The notes beneath the pieces are model-generated. The model saw nothing but the letters and a program-made list of their open reading frames with translations. It searched no databases and was not told where the DNA came from. A stretch of 64,000 nt of DNA from Pyronema omphalodes (taxonomy: Eukaryota; Ascomycota; Pezizomycetes; Pezizales; Pyronemataceae). The DNA lies in the NCBI GenBank assembly GCA_024516155.1, contig JAJJXM010000002.1, positions 558,001 through 622,000 on the forward strand. Reading direction: 5' to 3'. Positions 63,532 through 64,000 of the stretch are shown here, piece after piece. The first letter of the stretch is position 1. Every line of letters begins with the position of its first letter. A program made the translations under genes and the position numbers.

Positions 63532-64000
63532 CTACAGTTCACAGGATCCCTCTCCACCCTCATACCATCCCCCTTCAATCAACTGACGCTCTGTGCTGCG
63601 CCAGTAGTCCTCCTTTCCTCCCTCCTTAGTTTTCATATCCAAATCACCAATTCCGCACTCAACTCCTCCATCCATATCAACTCTCAAAAATACCGTCAAA
63701 TCCCGCACCGTCATAGCGTCTGTAAATCCCTCTCCCATAGAACCCAGCGGGCCCTCGGGATCCAACCTTCTCTGGAGTCTCGTCAACACCGGCATTAATT
63801 CACTCGTTAGGAGGAATTCCACAACGCGCTCCTGTAGCACCTCCAACTCCTGTTCCCAATCTGCACGCAACGCAAATCCCGTAGGTGGCTGCTTGGGTAC
63901 TATGTGAGCAACCGCCCTCCTGACTCTTCTTGCATCACCGGACGCAAGATCAATTGGACAGAAGCCGGTTCCACCACTCTTCTTGGCTCTGAGTGCGCAG
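63532..64000 (-). CDS. Inositol-pentakisphosphate 2-kinase, C-terminal fragment
   Basis: The minus-strand frame is open from the window edge to a stop at 63532, giving about 155 residues of a C-terminus; the start is outside the window. Near the edge it reads GTGFCPIDLASGD. Later it has DAMTVRDLTVFLRV, IGDLDMKTKEGGKEDYW and ERQLIEGGWYEG. A CPxDL motif followed by an xLDLK-type strand and a terminal helix fits the C-terminus of fungal IPK1, which phosphorylates InsP5 to InsP6. The assignment is from motif recall and would be settled by a profile search with the full gene. Confidence 0.6.
   Translation of the reverse strand, partial: CALRAKKSGGTGFCPIDLASGDARRVRRAVAHIVPKQPPTGFALRADWEQELEVLQERVVEFLLTSELMPVLTRLQRRLDPEGPLGSMGEGFTDAMTVRDLTVFLRVDMDGGVECGIGDLDMKTKEGGKEDYWRSTERQLIEGGWYEGGEGSCEL

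Overview
The window looks like a chromosome segment of a filamentous ascomycete fungus, possibly a Pezizomycete such as a truffle. The placement is inferred from short introns of about 47-56 nt with GTAAGT/GTATGT donors, TTAGGG-type telomere motifs, Ty3/gypsy chromoviruses and Tad-like non-LTR elements. It has two compartments. Positions 1 to about 49,520 are almost entirely nested retrotransposons. From about 49,520 to the right edge the sequence is mostly unique and carries ordinary single-copy genes.

The left compartment can be read layer by layer from 5-bp target-site duplications (TSDs). (i) Element A (1-3868, minus strand, cut by the window edge) has a gag with one stop codon and a 1409-bp LTR. 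It abuts a 5'-missing LINE (3869-5907), which abuts an LTR fragment of A's own family (5908-6748). (ii) Element C (8423-40514, plus strand, TSD AACAG) has 1140-bp LTRs. Its gag is split by element D (9950-13604, minus strand). Its protease region is split by element B (14941-36030, minus strand, TSD CTCGG). B's pol is in turn split by a solo LTR of the C family (24751-25891, TSD TTTTG). (iii) Both LTRs of B, about 6.9 kb each, contain a complete 5.5-kb LINE (15061-20574 and 29269-34773) at the same LTR position, with the same imperfect target duplication. This is the most unusual structure in the window. (iv) Element F (40661-48456, minus strand, TSD AATAC) is young, with nearly identical LTRs and intact gag, pol and a third ORF ('ORF-X'). 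ORF-X starts 5 nt after the pol stop and ends in a membrane-spanning tail encoded by the LTR itself. A solo F-type LTR follows (48774-49518, TSD ACAAC). C and F both inserted into a degenerate array of 65-bp repeats.

The right compartment holds a spliced single-pass membrane protein with a Cys-rich ectodomain (52453-53321, minus), a basic coiled-coil nuclear protein with a textbook PCNA-interacting motif (57536-59071, plus), a three-exon B12D/NDUFA4-like mitochondrial protein (59477-59969, minus), a secreted GH43-like glycosidase (60844-61785, plus), the Obg-like ATPase OLA1/YchF (61903-63105, minus) and the 3' end of a probable inositol-pentakisphosphate 2-kinase (63532-64000, minus). These genes have no obvious shared pathway. 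The intergenic DNA contains a 22-bp minisatellite, a 68-bp LINE tail with a 13-bp TSD and simple repeats.

All homology calls come from reading translated sequence and motifs. No database search was run, and percent differences between repeats are eye estimates over short stretches.
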